Source: Brucella pseudintermedia
GTDB lineage: Bacteria; Pseudomonadota; Alphaproteobacteria; Rhizobiales; Rhizobiaceae
DNA length: 64,000 nt
Direction of reading: 5' to 3'
NCBI RefSeq assembly: GCF_008932435.1
Contig: NZ_WBWE01000011.1
Span: 1-64,000, forward strand
Shown: piece after piece, positions 1 through 9,112 of the stretch
Position numbering within the stretch: position 1 is the stretch's first letter
Layout of the letters: every line of letters starts with the position of its first letter
Program-made: the position numbers and the translations under genes
Notes under the pieces: model-generated
What the model saw: the letters and a program-made list of their open reading frames with translations, nothing else
What the model was told of the DNA's origin: nothing
Databases searched by the model: none

Positions 1-85
1 TTTTACGAACGAAAGTTCCTGCCGGGCATGACCCAACCTCTTTGCAGCCGTCAGTGCGGTGTTGCATTCACCCCAATGACAAACG

Positions 86-115
86 AGGCCGGAACGAAGT
101 TTACCGTTCCGGCCT
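86..115. terminator. 12-bp stem hairpin
   Basis: Twelve-base perfect inverted repeat (GAGGCCGGAACG, 8-base loop, CGTTCCGGCCTC). It lies just upstream of a second hairpin at 125-147. It has no T-run on either side, so it is either part of a tandem terminator for a gene left of the window or a simple intergenic palindrome. Confidence 0.45.
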
Positions 116-124
116 CAAATGTAT

Positions 125-147
125 AAGCCCGGGAAAACCGGGCTTTT
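125..147. terminator. Rho-independent terminator, probably bidirectional
   Basis: AAGCCCGG, GAAAA loop, then CCGGGCTTTT. The T-run is on the plus strand. On the minus strand it sits 22 bases past the stop of the YqhA-type gene and can end that transcript, though with a weaker T-run. Confidence 0.6.
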
Positions 148-168
148 CAGGGAATTATTCCGTAAAGG

Positions 169-705
169 TCAGATATTGGGCTCGATCTTGCCCTTCCCCT
201 TGGCTCCGCCCTTGTCCTTGGCGGTGAGCCTGTCGATATAGGCGAGGAACAGCGCCGAGAACACGAATGCCAGATGGATGATGGTGAACCACATCAACTG
301 GGCTGACGTATAGCTGGTAGCGTTGAGGAATATCTGCAGCAGGTGGATCGACGAGATCGCAACGATGGTCGAGGCGACCTTGATCTTGAGCGAACCGGCA
401 TCGATGGTGCCAAGCCAGTGCACCTCGTCGCCTGCCTGATCGAAGCGGCTGACGAAATTCTCATAGCCCGAAATGATGACCATCACGACGAGGCTCGCAA
501 TCAGCGCGGCGTCGATAAGCCCGAGGACTTTCAGGATCGTGTCCGTATCGTTGAGCGCGGTGACTTTCGTGGCAAAATCGAACAGCTTGCCCACGAAGGA
601 TACGGCATAGATCGCCAGCGCGATGGCAAGGCCGAGATAGAAGACCACCAGCAGCCAGCGCGACGCCAGAATGATGTTTTCGATCAGGAGTTCAATTCGT
701 TTCAT
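169..705 (-). CDS. YqhA/UPF0114 family inner-membrane protein
   Basis: 178-residue protein of unknown function in the TIGR00645/UPF0114 (YqhA) family. Four hydrophobic segments are visible, at about residues 15-37, 62-83, 108-130 and 137-157. The N terminus is short and positive (MKRIELLIENIILASRW), typical of this family. The C-terminal tail is Lys/Gly rich and presumably cytoplasmic. Length matches the family (about 160-180). It stands alone, with a hairpin terminator downstream and the divergent LysR region on its other side. The family is conserved but no reaction or substrate is established, so none is claimed. Confidence 0.85.
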   Translation of the reverse strand: MKRIELLIENIILASRWLLVVFYLGLAIALAIYAVSFVGKLFDFATKVTALNDTDTILKVLGLIDAALIASLVVMVIISGYENFVSRFDQAGDEVHWLGTIDAGSLKIKVASTIVAISSIHLLQIFLNATSYTSAQLMWFTIIHLAFVFSALFLAYIDRLTAKDKGGAKGKGKIEPNI

Positions 706-821
706 CGATCCGTTACCAGATAATCATGCGGATACCCTCTTAAAAAACATCGCGCTTTTGACAAGCGCGCGAGATTGGGAATGATGTGCAAAAGTAGGAT
801 CGCGATGGCCTTCCTGCAATA

Positions 822-1718
822 TCAGCCTGCCTGTGTCGCCTGGAGCAATTCCAGCGCAAGCCTCCGCGCCGCGGCGGAAATGTCCGGATTGAAGATCAGC
901 CAGTAGCCCTTGTCGCTCGTCTGCGACACGTCGCAGGCATGAACAAGCTGTCCGCGCTGCACCGCGCCGTCGATCAGCCCCGCCCAGCCGAGCGCCACGC
1001 CCTGATCCGCAATCGCTGCCTCGATCACCAGATTATAGGTATTGAAGACCAGCCCGTAATTGCCGTCCTCAATGTCCTCGCCGATAGCATCGAGCCATGA
1101 CGGCCATGTGAACCAGCGGTCGCCCTGCAACGTATCGAGATGCAGGAGCGAGGCCGCGCCAAGCCGCTTTCCGCCCGGAAAGGGACCATGAGCGGCGAGA
1201 TAGGCCGGAGAACAGACCGGCACGACCTTTTCGCCGATGAAGGCTGTGGCATCCTTCGGGAAATCCTCGCGTCCGCCGAACAGGATCGAAATGTCCGCGT
1301 CACGCCGGTCGAGCGGCTGGAGCATCGATGACGCGGTGATGCGCACGTCCACTTCCGGATGTTTCGGGCGGAACTGCGCGACACGCGGCATCAGCCAGAA
1401 GGTAGCAAAGCCGTAGTCGGTCGCGATGCGCAGTCCCGGCGCACGCTGGCGGCGCTTGATCTGCTGCACCGCCTCATCGATTCCATCCAGACCGGTGCGC
1501 ACTGCATCGTAAAGAATGCGGCCCTCCGGCAAAATTTCGACGCCGCGGGCGCGCCGGGCGAACAGCGCGACGCCCAGACGCTCTTCAATGCGTTTTATCT
1601 GATAGCTCACCGCCGGTTGCGTCATGCCGAGTTCACGTGCTGCGAGGGTCAGATTTTCCAATCGTCCCACCGCTTCGAAAACGCCAAGGCTGCCAAGGTC
1701 CCAGGATGGAGAAACCAT
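822..1718 (-). CDS. LysR-family regulator of choline sulfate utilisation
   Basis: 298-residue LysR-type regulator. The winged helix-turn-helix covers about residues 1-65 (core LTLAARELGMTQPAVSYQIK) and the substrate-binding domain about 90-295. It is divergent from choX and betC with a 118-bp gap. LysR proteins in this position belong to the group described as choline-sulfate-utilisation transcription factors (GcvA-like). Expected role: sense choline-O-sulfate or choline and activate the divergent promoter. The family call is certain; the ligand is inferred from position. Confidence 0.85.
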   Translation of the reverse strand: MVSPSWDLGSLGVFEAVGRLENLTLAARELGMTQPAVSYQIKRIEERLGVALFARRARGVEILPEGRILYDAVRTGLDGIDEAVQQIKRRQRAPGLRIATDYGFATFWLMPRVAQFRPKHPEVDVRITASSMLQPLDRRDADISILFGGREDFPKDATAFIGEKVVPVCSPAYLAAHGPFPGGKRLGAASLLHLDTLQGDRWFTWPSWLDAIGEDIEDGNYGLVFNTYNLVIEAAIADQGVALGWAGLIDGAVQRGQLVHACDVSQTSDKGYWLIFNPDISAAARRLALELLQATQAG

Positions 1719-1836
1719 AAAACCGTTCTATAGCTCCGATAAAAAATGAATGGGTTTCTCCTTAGCCTAAATGATGTTTTCCTTAAAGCAGGAATGCGAG
1801 ACATAACCGATTTTAATTAATCAGAGGGGTCATCAC

Positions 1837-2781
1837 ATGCGCTACTTCAAGCTTGCAGCACTGGCGTTCACGGCGCTGGCGGGCCTTTCGGGAACGGCTT
1901 CCGCTGCCGATCCCGCGGCCTGCGAAACCATCCGCCTGTCCGATCCGGGCTGGACGGACATTACCTCCACCAACTCCATCGCCAGCGTCTTGCTGGAAGG
2001 CCTCGGCTACAAGCCGGACGTGAAGACCATGTCGGTGCCGATCGGCTATGAGGCGATCAAGACGGGCAATCTCGATGTCTTCCTTGGCAACTGGATGCCC
2101 GCGCAGCAGAAATTCCGCGACGATCTCGACAAGGCCAAGGCTGCCGAAGTCCTCGTGAAAAACCTTGAAGGGGCGAAGTTCACGCTGGCCGTGCCGGATT
2201 ATGTGGCGAGCGAAGGCGTGAAGGATTTCACCGATCTTGCCGCCCATGCCGACAAGTTCGGCAAGGAAATCTACGGCATCGAGCCGGGCGCGCCCGCCAA
2301 CCAGAATATCCAGAAGATCATCGAGGACCAGAAATTCAAGCTCGACGGCTGGAAGCTGGTGGAATCGAGCGAGCAGGCCATGCTCGCGCAGGTGGACCGC
2401 AAGAACAAGGACAAGGATTGGGTCGTGTTCCTCGCCTGGGCGCCGCATCCGATGAACACAAAGCTGAACATCGAATATCTGGCAGGCGGCGATGATTATT
2501 TCGGCCCGAATTTCGGCGGCGCGGAAGTCTACACGCTTGGCCGCACCGGATGGGCGGCGCAGTGCCCGAACGCCGCGACCTTCTTCAAGAACCTTGTCTT
2601 CACCGTCGACATCGAGAACGAGCTGATGGGCAAGATTCTCGACGGCGGCGCGGAGGGCCCCGCAGCGGCGAAGGAATGGCTGAAGGCCCATCCCGACCAG
2701 ATCGACAAGTGGCTTGCGGGCGTCACCACCTTCAAGGGCGAACCGGGCGCGCAAGCCGTCAAGGCAAGCCTCGGCCTCTGA
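1837..2781 (+). CDS. choX: ABC transporter choline-binding periplasmic protein ChoX
   Basis: 314-residue OpuAC-type (PF04069) periplasmic binding protein. Signal peptide at residues 1-23 (MRYFKLAALAFTALAGLSGTASA, seen as a basic start, hydrophobic core and A-S-A cleavage site). The mature part has the quaternary-amine binding-protein layout, including FLGNWMPAQ and a late Cys pair (C29 region and AAQCPN). A ribosome site (GAGGGG) precedes ATG 1837. It is followed 80 bp later by betC, so the pair should import and hydrolyse choline sulfate. No ChoW permease or ChoV ATPase lies beside it; these must be elsewhere. Confidence 0.88.
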   Translation: MRYFKLAALAFTALAGLSGTASAADPAACETIRLSDPGWTDITSTNSIASVLLEGLGYKPDVKTMSVPIGYEAIKTGNLDVFLGNWMPAQQKFRDDLDKAKAAEVLVKNLEGAKFTLAVPDYVASEGVKDFTDLAAHADKFGKEIYGIEPGAPANQNIQKIIEDQKFKLDGWKLVESSEQAMLAQVDRKNKDKDWVVFLAWAPHPMNTKLNIEYLAGGDDYFGPNFGGAEVYTLGRTGWAAQCPNAATFFKNLVFTVDIENELMGKILDGGAEGPAAAKEWLKAHPDQIDKWLAGVTTFKGEPGAQAVKASLGL

Positions 2782-2861
2782 TCCTGACAAGCAAGACGAG
2801 CAAGGCGGGCGTTTCGGCGCCCGCCCTTTCGCGTTTCCACCCCTGCCAACGGTTCCGCAAC

Positions 2862-4370
2862 ATGAAAAAGCCGAATATCCTCATCCTCATGGTCGACCAG
2901 CTGAACGGCACGTTCTTCCCAGACGGCCCGGCCGAATTTCTCCACGTTCCACATTTGAGAAAGCTGACCGGACGCTCCACCCGTTTTGCCAATTGCTACA
3001 CGGCGAGCCCGCTTTGCGCTCCCGCGCGCGCATCGTTCATGTCGGGCCAGTTGCCGTTCCGGACCGGCGTCTACGACAATGCGGCGGAGTTTTCGTCGGA
3101 AATCCCCACCTATGCGCATCACCTGCGCAATGCTGGCTACCAGACGGCGCTTTCCGGCAAGATGCATTTCGTCGGGCCAGACCAGCTTCACGGCTTTGAA
3201 CAGCGGCTCACCACCGACATCTACCCGGCGGATTTCGGCTGGACGCCGGATTATCGCAAGCCCGGCGAGCGCATCGACTGGTGGTATCACAATTTGGGGT
3301 CCATCACCGGAGCAGGTTCCGCCGAAATCACCAACCAGCTCGAATATGACGATGAGGTGGCCTATCAGGCCGAAGCGAAGCTCTATGATCTGGCGCGCGG
3401 TCACGACCAGCGGCCATGGTGCCTGACGGTCAGCTTCACCCATCCGCATGATCCCTATGTGGCGCGCAAGCGCTTCTTCGATCTCTATGCGGACATTCCC
3501 GAACTCGACCCGAAAATCGGGCCGTTGCCAGAAGGCGGGATCGACCCGCATACCGAGCGCCTGCTGCGGGCCTGCAAGGCGGAGGACTACGATCTCACCC
3601 GCGAACAGGTTCGCGCAGCGCGGCAGGCCTATTTCGCCAATATTTCCTATGTGGACGAGAAGATCGGCGCGCTGCTTGACGTGATCGAACGCTGCGGCAT
3701 GGCGGATGACACGATTGTCGTCTTCACCTCCGACCATGGCGACATGCTCGGCGAGCGCGGCCTCTGGTTCAAGATGAGCTTCTACGAGGGTTCCGCCCGC
3801 GTCCCGTTGATGATTGCCGCGCCGCAATTGAAGGCTGGCCGCGTCGATGCCCCCGTTTCGACGCTCGACGTTCTGCCGACGCTGGCAGACCTTGCTGGCA
3901 TCCATCTCAAGGGCATCATGCCATGGACCGACGGGGTTTCGCTGACGGGCGTTGCTTCGGGTTCCGCCGAACGCGGCGCGGTGCCGGTCGAATATGCCGC
4001 CGAAGGCACGGTCGCGCCGATGGTTTCGCTGCGCGATGGCGACTGGAAGCTCAACATCTGCCGCGCAGACCCGCCGCAACTGTTCAACCTTGCCGACGAT
4101 CCTGACGAGTTGCGCAATCTGGCGGAAGACCCGGCATTCAATGCGGTTCTGGATGCGCTGCTGGACAAGGCTGAAAAGCGCTGGAATCTGGACCGCTACG
4201 ATGCCGATGTCCGCGCCAGCCAGGCGCGCCGCCACGTCGTCTATCCGGCGCTGCGTAACGGCGCCTATTATCCATGGGATTACCAGCCGCTGCAAAAGGC
4301 GTCCGAGCGCTATATGCGCAACCATATGGACCTGAACGTGCTGGAAGAAAACCAGCGCTTTCCGCGCTGA
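2862..4370 (+). CDS. betC: Choline-sulfatase BetC
   Basis: 502-residue sulfatase that hydrolyses choline-O-sulfate to choline and sulfate in the cytoplasm, supplying choline for betaine synthesis. The start MKKPNILILMVDQLNG is the canonical sulfatase N terminus; the frame is open further upstream, but that part lies within choX. Signature C-A-P-A-R at residues 52-56 places the formylglycine-forming Cys at 52. Metal ligands D-Q near residue 12 and the VVFTSDHGDMLGE motif near 285 are present. Length fits BetC (about 500). A GC-rich bidirectional terminator follows the stop. Confidence 0.95.
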   Translation: MKKPNILILMVDQLNGTFFPDGPAEFLHVPHLRKLTGRSTRFANCYTASPLCAPARASFMSGQLPFRTGVYDNAAEFSSEIPTYAHHLRNAGYQTALSGKMHFVGPDQLHGFEQRLTTDIYPADFGWTPDYRKPGERIDWWYHNLGSITGAGSAEITNQLEYDDEVAYQAEAKLYDLARGHDQRPWCLTVSFTHPHDPYVARKRFFDLYADIPELDPKIGPLPEGGIDPHTERLLRACKAEDYDLTREQVRAARQAYFANISYVDEKIGALLDVIERCGMADDTIVVFTSDHGDMLGERGLWFKMSFYEGSARVPLMIAAPQLKAGRVDAPVSTLDVLPTLADLAGIHLKGIMPWTDGVSLTGVASGSAERGAVPVEYAAEGTVAPMVSLRDGDWKLNICRADPPQLFNLADDPDELRNLAEDPAFNAVLDALLDKAEKRWNLDRYDADVRASQARRHVVYPALRNGAYYPWDYQPLQKASERYMRNHMDLNVLEENQRFPR

Positions 4371-4376
4371 GTGAGA

Positions 4377-4400
4377 AAGCGGGGCCGCCCGGCCCCGCTT
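4377..4400. terminator. Bidirectional terminator between betC and the VOC gene
   Basis: Perfect 11-base stem AAGCGGGGCCG / CGGCCCCGCTT with a 2-base spacer, lying between two convergent genes (stops at 4370 and 4411). Confidence 0.7.
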
Positions 4401-4410
4401 GCTCAAACCC

Positions 4411-5271
4411 TTACTGTTCCGAGAACTCCAGAACCGTGCCGCTGGCATTTTCCGGCAGCACGGCGATGCCTGCCGGTGTCTTGGCGTAGGAAACGCCGTT
4501 GGCATCAAGCAGGCCGCGCACCTTGTCGAGCGATGCAACACGGATGCGCAGGGCGGCGAAAGCCTTGCCCGGCGTCTGGCCAAAATTCACTCCGGGATAG
4601 AGTGTGGCGGCTTTTTCCTGGCTCACGACCCATATGTCAGCCGAACGCGGGCCGGTCGAAACCTTCCAGCCGCCATCCTGTGCCTCGGCCTTTCCATCGG
4701 CGAACAGGCGGGCAAACCCCTTGGCGGCTGTTTCCGGACTGGATGAAATGGCAATGATCGCGGAAAGTCCATTCGCGCCATTTGCATGTTCGATCAGTTC
4801 CGGCAGCCAGACTGTCTCGCGGGTCTTGTGCTGGCACATGAACACCATGCCTTGCGGCACTTCGCGATCCGCGAAGGAAACGGTTTCAAAGGCCGCGACA
4901 CCCTCGCCGCCATTCGGCAGTTCCACGGGGCGCTGAAACGCGCCGACCTCTCCTGTCTCGATGCCGAGCGCGCCCAGTTCCGCCTTGGCGTCTCGCGCAT
5001 TGTCGATCCGGCAGGCAATGGCGTGCAGCCCCTCGCCCTGCGCCGCCAGCTTCTCGCGCTGGTGCAGATTGCCCGGCGTCTCGGCAACAATGCCCAGCAG
5101 CTCGAAATAATCCTCCGGAAACATGATCGTGTAATTGCCGGTGCCTTTTTCCTTGCTGTGCAGCCCGCGCGGGCTCAGCGTGAACCCGAAACGGCGATAT
5201 TGCGCGGCACTTTTTTCCAGGTCCCCGACCAGCAGAAAAATATGATCGACGCCCTTGACCGGATGAGACAT
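4411..5271 (-). CDS. VOC-family (glyoxalase-like) protein
   Basis: 286-residue protein with a vicinal-oxygen-chelate fold. The N-terminal half opens MSHPVKGVDHIFLLVGDL, a typical VOC beta-alpha start with the first metal-ligand His. The second half repeats the fold (about residues 150-286). Start chosen at 5271 because AAGGAAG sits 7 bases upstream; the open frame extends 32 codons further without a better site. It resembles glyoxalase-like proteins of PF13468. The substrate is unknown. It is convergent with betC and divergent from the peptide ABC operon. Confidence 0.75.
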   Translation of the reverse strand: MSHPVKGVDHIFLLVGDLEKSAAQYRRFGFTLSPRGLHSKEKGTGNYTIMFPEDYFELLGIVAETPGNLHQREKLAAQGEGLHAIACRIDNARDAKAELGALGIETGEVGAFQRPVELPNGGEGVAAFETVSFADREVPQGMVFMCQHKTRETVWLPELIEHANGANGLSAIIAISSSPETAAKGFARLFADGKAEAQDGGWKVSTGPRSADIWVVSQEKAATLYPGVNFGQTPGKAFAALRIRVASLDKVRGLLDANGVSYAKTPAGIAVLPENASGTVLEFSEQ

Positions 5272-5425
5272 GCAAGACTTCCTTTTCAATTTCATCGCCG
5301 CCGCCCGTTTACCCGTCATTTTCCGGGAAACCGGCCCGTCGCCGACCTTCATCGGAAAAATACACATTTATCGGCGCGAAACCGCTGATATATTTTTCTA
5401 ATTTTATGTCTCATATTAGTTTATC

Positions 5426-5453
5426 TTGACAATATCGCTGCGCATTCTAGCAT
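5426..5453 (+). promoter_or_regulatory. Candidate sigma-70 promoter of the peptide ABC operon
   Basis: A perfect -35 TTGACA at 5426-5431, 16 bases, then TAGCAT at 5448-5453, about 130 bases upstream of the binding-protein start, in an AT-rich stretch unlike the surrounding GC-rich sequence. Confidence 0.4.
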
Positions 5454-5584
5454 ACCAGTGCTTGTATAGAATAAAGACCTTCTGAAGCCGCTTTTCGAGC
5501 AATTTCAGGGGCTTGAACAATATTGGGACGTGCGGGAAAAGAGGCTTGAAAGCCCTCCCTCAACGTCCTTCAGGGGAACAGAGA

Positions 5585-7171
5585 ATGCATATCAGAAAAG
5601 CTGGCCTTGGCCTGTTTGTTGCGGCGTTTTCGCTTGCGGCGGCGTCTTCCCACGCCGAAGAAGTGAAGCGCGGCGGCACTGTCATTGTCCATATGAACAC
5701 CGAGCAGGGTGTGCTCAACCCTGCGCTGCGCGCCTCCACCGGCGTCTACCAGATCACCGGCCGCATCATGGAGCCGCTGATTGACCGCACCTATGAGGGC
5801 TACGTGCCGGTTCTGGCGACAAGCTGGTCATCTTCGGAAGACGGCAAGGCCATCACCTTCAAGTTGCGCGAGAATGTGCGCTGGCATGACGGCCAGCCCT
5901 TCACCTGCGATGACGTTTCGTACAGCGCGATGAACCTCTGGAAGAAGCTGCTCAACTATTCGACCACGCTTCAGGCCAATCTGGAAGCCGTCGACTGCAC
6001 CGATCCGCACACCGCCGTGTTCCGCTATTCCAAGCCGATGCCGCTGGAACTGCTCGTCGCCGCCATGCCCGACCTCGGCCATCCGGTGCCGAAGCATCTT
6101 TATGAAGGCACCGACATCCTCAAGAACAAGTATAACGCAGCGCCGGTTGGCACCGGGCCGTTCAAGTTCGTCGAATATGAGCGCGGCCAGCACATCATCG
6201 CCGAACGTAACGACGATTACTGGCGCGGCAAGGAATATCCTTATCTCGACCGCATCATCTGGCGCTTCATGCCGGACAAGGCCGCTGCCGCCGCAGCGCT
6301 TGAAGCCGGCGAAATGATGGAAACCGCCTTCAACGGCATTTCCATGTCGGACACTGAACGCCTTCAGAAGGATGGCCGCTTCGATACCGGCACCAAGGGT
6401 TTTGAAAACAACGTCGCTCACTCGACAATCGAGTTCAACCTGCGCAACCCGATCCTTGCCAATCTGAAGGTGCGTCAGGCGATCTACCACGCGCTCGACA
6501 TCGACTTCGCGATCAAGACGATCATGCGCGGCTACGCCAAGCCGGGTCGCGGCCCGATCCCGAGCGCCGGCGGCGCCAACTATACGGATCAGGTTCAGAC
6601 TTACCCGTATGATATTGAAAAGGCAAAGAAGCTGCTCGATGAAGCCGGCTATCCGGTCAAGGAAAACGGCATCCGCTTCAAGCTGCGCCATCGTCCGGCC
6701 CCGTGGGGTGAATATACGCAGCTCTGGGCTGAATATTATGCGCAGGCGATGAAGGAAGTCGGCATCGACGTCGAAATCCTGACCAACGACGCGCCGGGTT
6801 TCCTCAACGGCGTCTATCGCGACCACGACTTCGACACGGCAAGCGGCTGGCACCAGTTCCGCTCCGATCCGGCTGTCTCCACGACCGTCTGGCTGCGCTC
6901 CGGCGCTCCTGTCGGCACGGCATGGTCGAACCAGTTTGGCTACAAGTCTGACGAGATGGACAAGCTCATTGATCAGGCCGCTTCCGAGCTCGATCCGGCC
7001 AAGCGCGCCGATCTCTATCACCAGATCCAGCAGCTTGAGATGAAGGACCTGCCGGTCATCTTCGCCATCGAGCATCCATTCGTCGGCGTGACCAACAAGG
7101 TGTTGAAGAACCATCACAATACGCCGCGATGGGATTCTTCGAGCTGGTACGACCTCTGGATCGACCAATAA
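5585..7171 (+). CDS. Peptide/opine-type ABC transporter substrate-binding protein
   Basis: 528-residue SBP_bac_5 (PF00496) family protein. Start ATG 5585 follows CAGGGGAACAGAGA. Signal peptide at residues 1-24 ends S-H-A; the mature protein begins EEVKRGGTVIVHMNTEQG. Family hallmarks are present: WSSSEDGKAITFKLRENVRWHDG split over residues 80-103, and GTGPFKFVEY. First gene of a six-to-eight gene operon with permeases, a fused ATPase and three enzymes. The substrate is not fixed by sequence; downstream amidohydrolase genes suggest an amino-acid derivative or small peptide-like compound. Confidence 0.9.
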   Translation: MHIRKAGLGLFVAAFSLAAASSHAEEVKRGGTVIVHMNTEQGVLNPALRASTGVYQITGRIMEPLIDRTYEGYVPVLATSWSSSEDGKAITFKLRENVRWHDGQPFTCDDVSYSAMNLWKKLLNYSTTLQANLEAVDCTDPHTAVFRYSKPMPLELLVAAMPDLGHPVPKHLYEGTDILKNKYNAAPVGTGPFKFVEYERGQHIIAERNDDYWRGKEYPYLDRIIWRFMPDKAAAAAALEAGEMMETAFNGISMSDTERLQKDGRFDTGTKGFENNVAHSTIEFNLRNPILANLKVRQAIYHALDIDFAIKTIMRGYAKPGRGPIPSAGGANYTDQVQTYPYDIEKAKKLLDEAGYPVKENGIRFKLRHRPAPWGEYTQLWAEYYAQAMKEVGIDVEILTNDAPGFLNGVYRDHDFDTASGWHQFRSDPAVSTTVWLRSGAPVGTAWSNQFGYKSDEMDKLIDQAASELDPAKRADLYHQIQQLEMKDLPVIFAIEHPFVGVTNKVLKNHHNTPRWDSSSWYDLWIDQ

Positions 7172-7256
7172 GCCAGACACAGCCGCTGCCGGTCATCCGG
7201 CGGCGGCTCACTTCTTGCGTGAATGCTGAAATGAATATCTTGCTGGATAATCCGCA

Positions 7257-8240
7257 ATGCCCCTGCCCCCGATCCTGACTTTTGCGCTGCGGCGCATCCT
7301 GCAGGCGATACCCGTCATTCTCCTGATCATGATCGGGTCGTTCCTGCTGATCAAGCTTGCCCCCGGCGATACGGTGGACGCGCTTGTCGGCGACATGGGC
7401 GGCGCAGACCCGCAATTCGTCGCCAATCTGCGCACCGAATATGGCCTCGACCAGCCGGTCTGGGTGCAGTTGTGGATTTACATGACGAAGCTGGCGCAGT
7501 TCGATTTCGGCTGGTCCTATGTCTACGAGCAGCCGGTGCTGGACGTGCTGATGGCGCGCCTCGTGCCGACGCTGCTGCTGATGGTTTCCTCGCTTTCGGT
7601 GGCGTTCATTTTCGGCATCGCGCTCGGCGCTTTCGCGGCGCGGCGCGCCTATTCGCTGACCGACAATGCGATTTCCACGCTTGGCCTTGTCTTCTACGCC
7701 ATGCCGAGCTTCTTCCTCAGCCTCATTTTGATGTTCATCTTTTCGGTCAAGCTCGGCTGGCTGCCGGTCGGCGGCTACAAGACGCTTGGCGGGTTTTATA
7801 CCGGCTGGAAAAATGTCTGGGATATTGCCGTCCATCTCGTCATGCCGACGACGGCGCTTTCGCTCATCTATCTCGCCTTCTATATGCGCCTGATGCGCAC
7901 CAGCGTGCTGGAAGTGGCAGACCTCGATTATGTACGCACCGCGCGCGCCAAGGGCGCCAGCGGCGCAAGGCTGATGTTCCACCACATCATGCGCAACGCC
8001 TTCCTGCCGGTCGTCACGCTGCTCGGCCTGCAATTTTCCACCGTGCTTGGCGGCTCGGTCGTGATCGAGACGATCTTCTCGCTGCCCGGCCTCGGCCAGC
8101 TTGCCTACACTTCCGTGATCAAGCGCGATCTCAACACGCTGATGGGGATCATCTTCCTGTGCTCGGTACTGGTGGTGATCGTGAATTTCATCACCGATCT
8201 CATCTATGCGCGGCTTGATTCCAGGATCGAACTGTCATGA
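7257..8240 (+). CDS. ABC transporter permease, DppB/OppB type
   Basis: 327-residue inner-membrane permease with about six hydrophobic segments. The EAA cytoplasmic loop (VRTARAKGASGARLMFHHI) is near residues 222-240; it contacts the ATPase. The N terminus (FALRRILQAIPVILLIMIGS) is typical of DppB. It ends in a 4-base ATGA overlap with the next permease gene, indicating translational coupling. It forms the pore with the DppC-type partner. Confidence 0.92.
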   Translation: MPLPPILTFALRRILQAIPVILLIMIGSFLLIKLAPGDTVDALVGDMGGADPQFVANLRTEYGLDQPVWVQLWIYMTKLAQFDFGWSYVYEQPVLDVLMARLVPTLLLMVSSLSVAFIFGIALGAFAARRAYSLTDNAISTLGLVFYAMPSFFLSLILMFIFSVKLGWLPVGGYKTLGGFYTGWKNVWDIAVHLVMPTTALSLIYLAFYMRLMRTSVLEVADLDYVRTARAKGASGARLMFHHIMRNAFLPVVTLLGLQFSTVLGGSVVIETIFSLPGLGQLAYTSVIKRDLNTLMGIIFLCSVLVVIVNFITDLIYARLDSRIELS

Positions 8241-9112
8241 CTTCCCAGGACCTCTCCCTCACCCGCCCGCAGGTCTCGCGCACGAAAATTCTGTGGCAGC
8301 GCTTCAGCCGCAACCGCGCCGCAGTGCTGGGCCTCATCCTTTTCATTGCCGTGGTGCTGATCGCGCTTTTGGCCGATGTCATCACCCCCGGCGACCCGCT
8401 GCGCCGCGCTGGCGATCCGCTCGTCTGGCCGTTCCTCAATGCGGCAACGCCGCTCGGCACCGACCAGCTTGGTCGCGATATCATGGCGGGCATCTTCCAT
8501 GGCGCGCGCATCTCGCTTCTGATCGGGGTCGTCGCCACGCTGATCTCGATCGTCATCGGCATCATTATCGGCGCGCTTGCCGGATATTACGGCGGCTGGG
8601 TGGATGATGTGCTTATGCGCATCACCGAAGCCTTCCAGACCGTGCCAAGCTTCGTGCTGCTTCTGACATTGGTGGCGATCTTTGGCTCTTCCATCGAAAA
8701 CATCATCATCTGCATCGGCATTGTTTCATGGACTGCGCCTGCCCGCATGGTGCGTGCCGAGTTTCTGGCTCTGCGCAAGCGCGAATTCATCGACGCCGCG
8801 CGCAATCTGGGCGTCGGCAATGTCTCGATCATCTTCCGCGAGATCCTGCCGAATGCCCTGCCGCCGGTGATCGTCTTCGCATCCGTGGTGATGGCAACCT
8901 CTATCCTGATGGAAAGCGCGCTCGCCTTCCTCGGCCTTGGCGACCCGAACTATGCGAGCTGGGGCAACATGATCGGCCAGGGCCGCGCCGTGCTGCGCAC
9001 CGACTGGTTCTGCTCGGTCATTCCCGGCATCGCCATTCTGCTCACCGTCCTGTCCTTCAGCCTGCTCGGCGAGGGCCTGAACGACGCGCTTAATCCGAGG
9101 CAGAAGAAATAA
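8237..9112 (+). CDS. ABC transporter permease, DppC/OppC type
   Basis: 291-residue permease with an N-terminal cytoplasmic stretch, a first membrane segment at about residues 25-50 and a C-terminal permease domain. The LGTDQLGRDIMAGIFHGAR segment is the family signature near residue 75, and the EAA loop contains FIDAARNLGVGNVSIIFREI. Its stop overlaps the start of the ATPase gene (TAATG), so the three genes are tightly coupled. Confidence 0.92.
   Translation: MTSQDLSLTRPQVSRTKILWQRFSRNRAAVLGLILFIAVVLIALLADVITPGDPLRRAGDPLVWPFLNAATPLGTDQLGRDIMAGIFHGARISLLIGVVATLISIVIGIIIGALAGYYGGWVDDVLMRITEAFQTVPSFVLLLTLVAIFGSSIENIIICIGIVSWTAPARMVRAEFLALRKREFIDAARNLGVGNVSIIFREILPNALPPVIVFASVVMATSILMESALAFLGLGDPNYASWGNMIGQGRAVLRTDWFCSVIPGIAILLTVLSFSLLGEGLNDALNPRQKK

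Noticed and set aside
2529-4583. Long open frame on the minus strand opposite betC
   Set aside because: It is antisense to a full BetC with all catalytic motifs; its residues are Arg/Ala/Gly rich and match no family, as expected for a shadow in GC-rich DNA.
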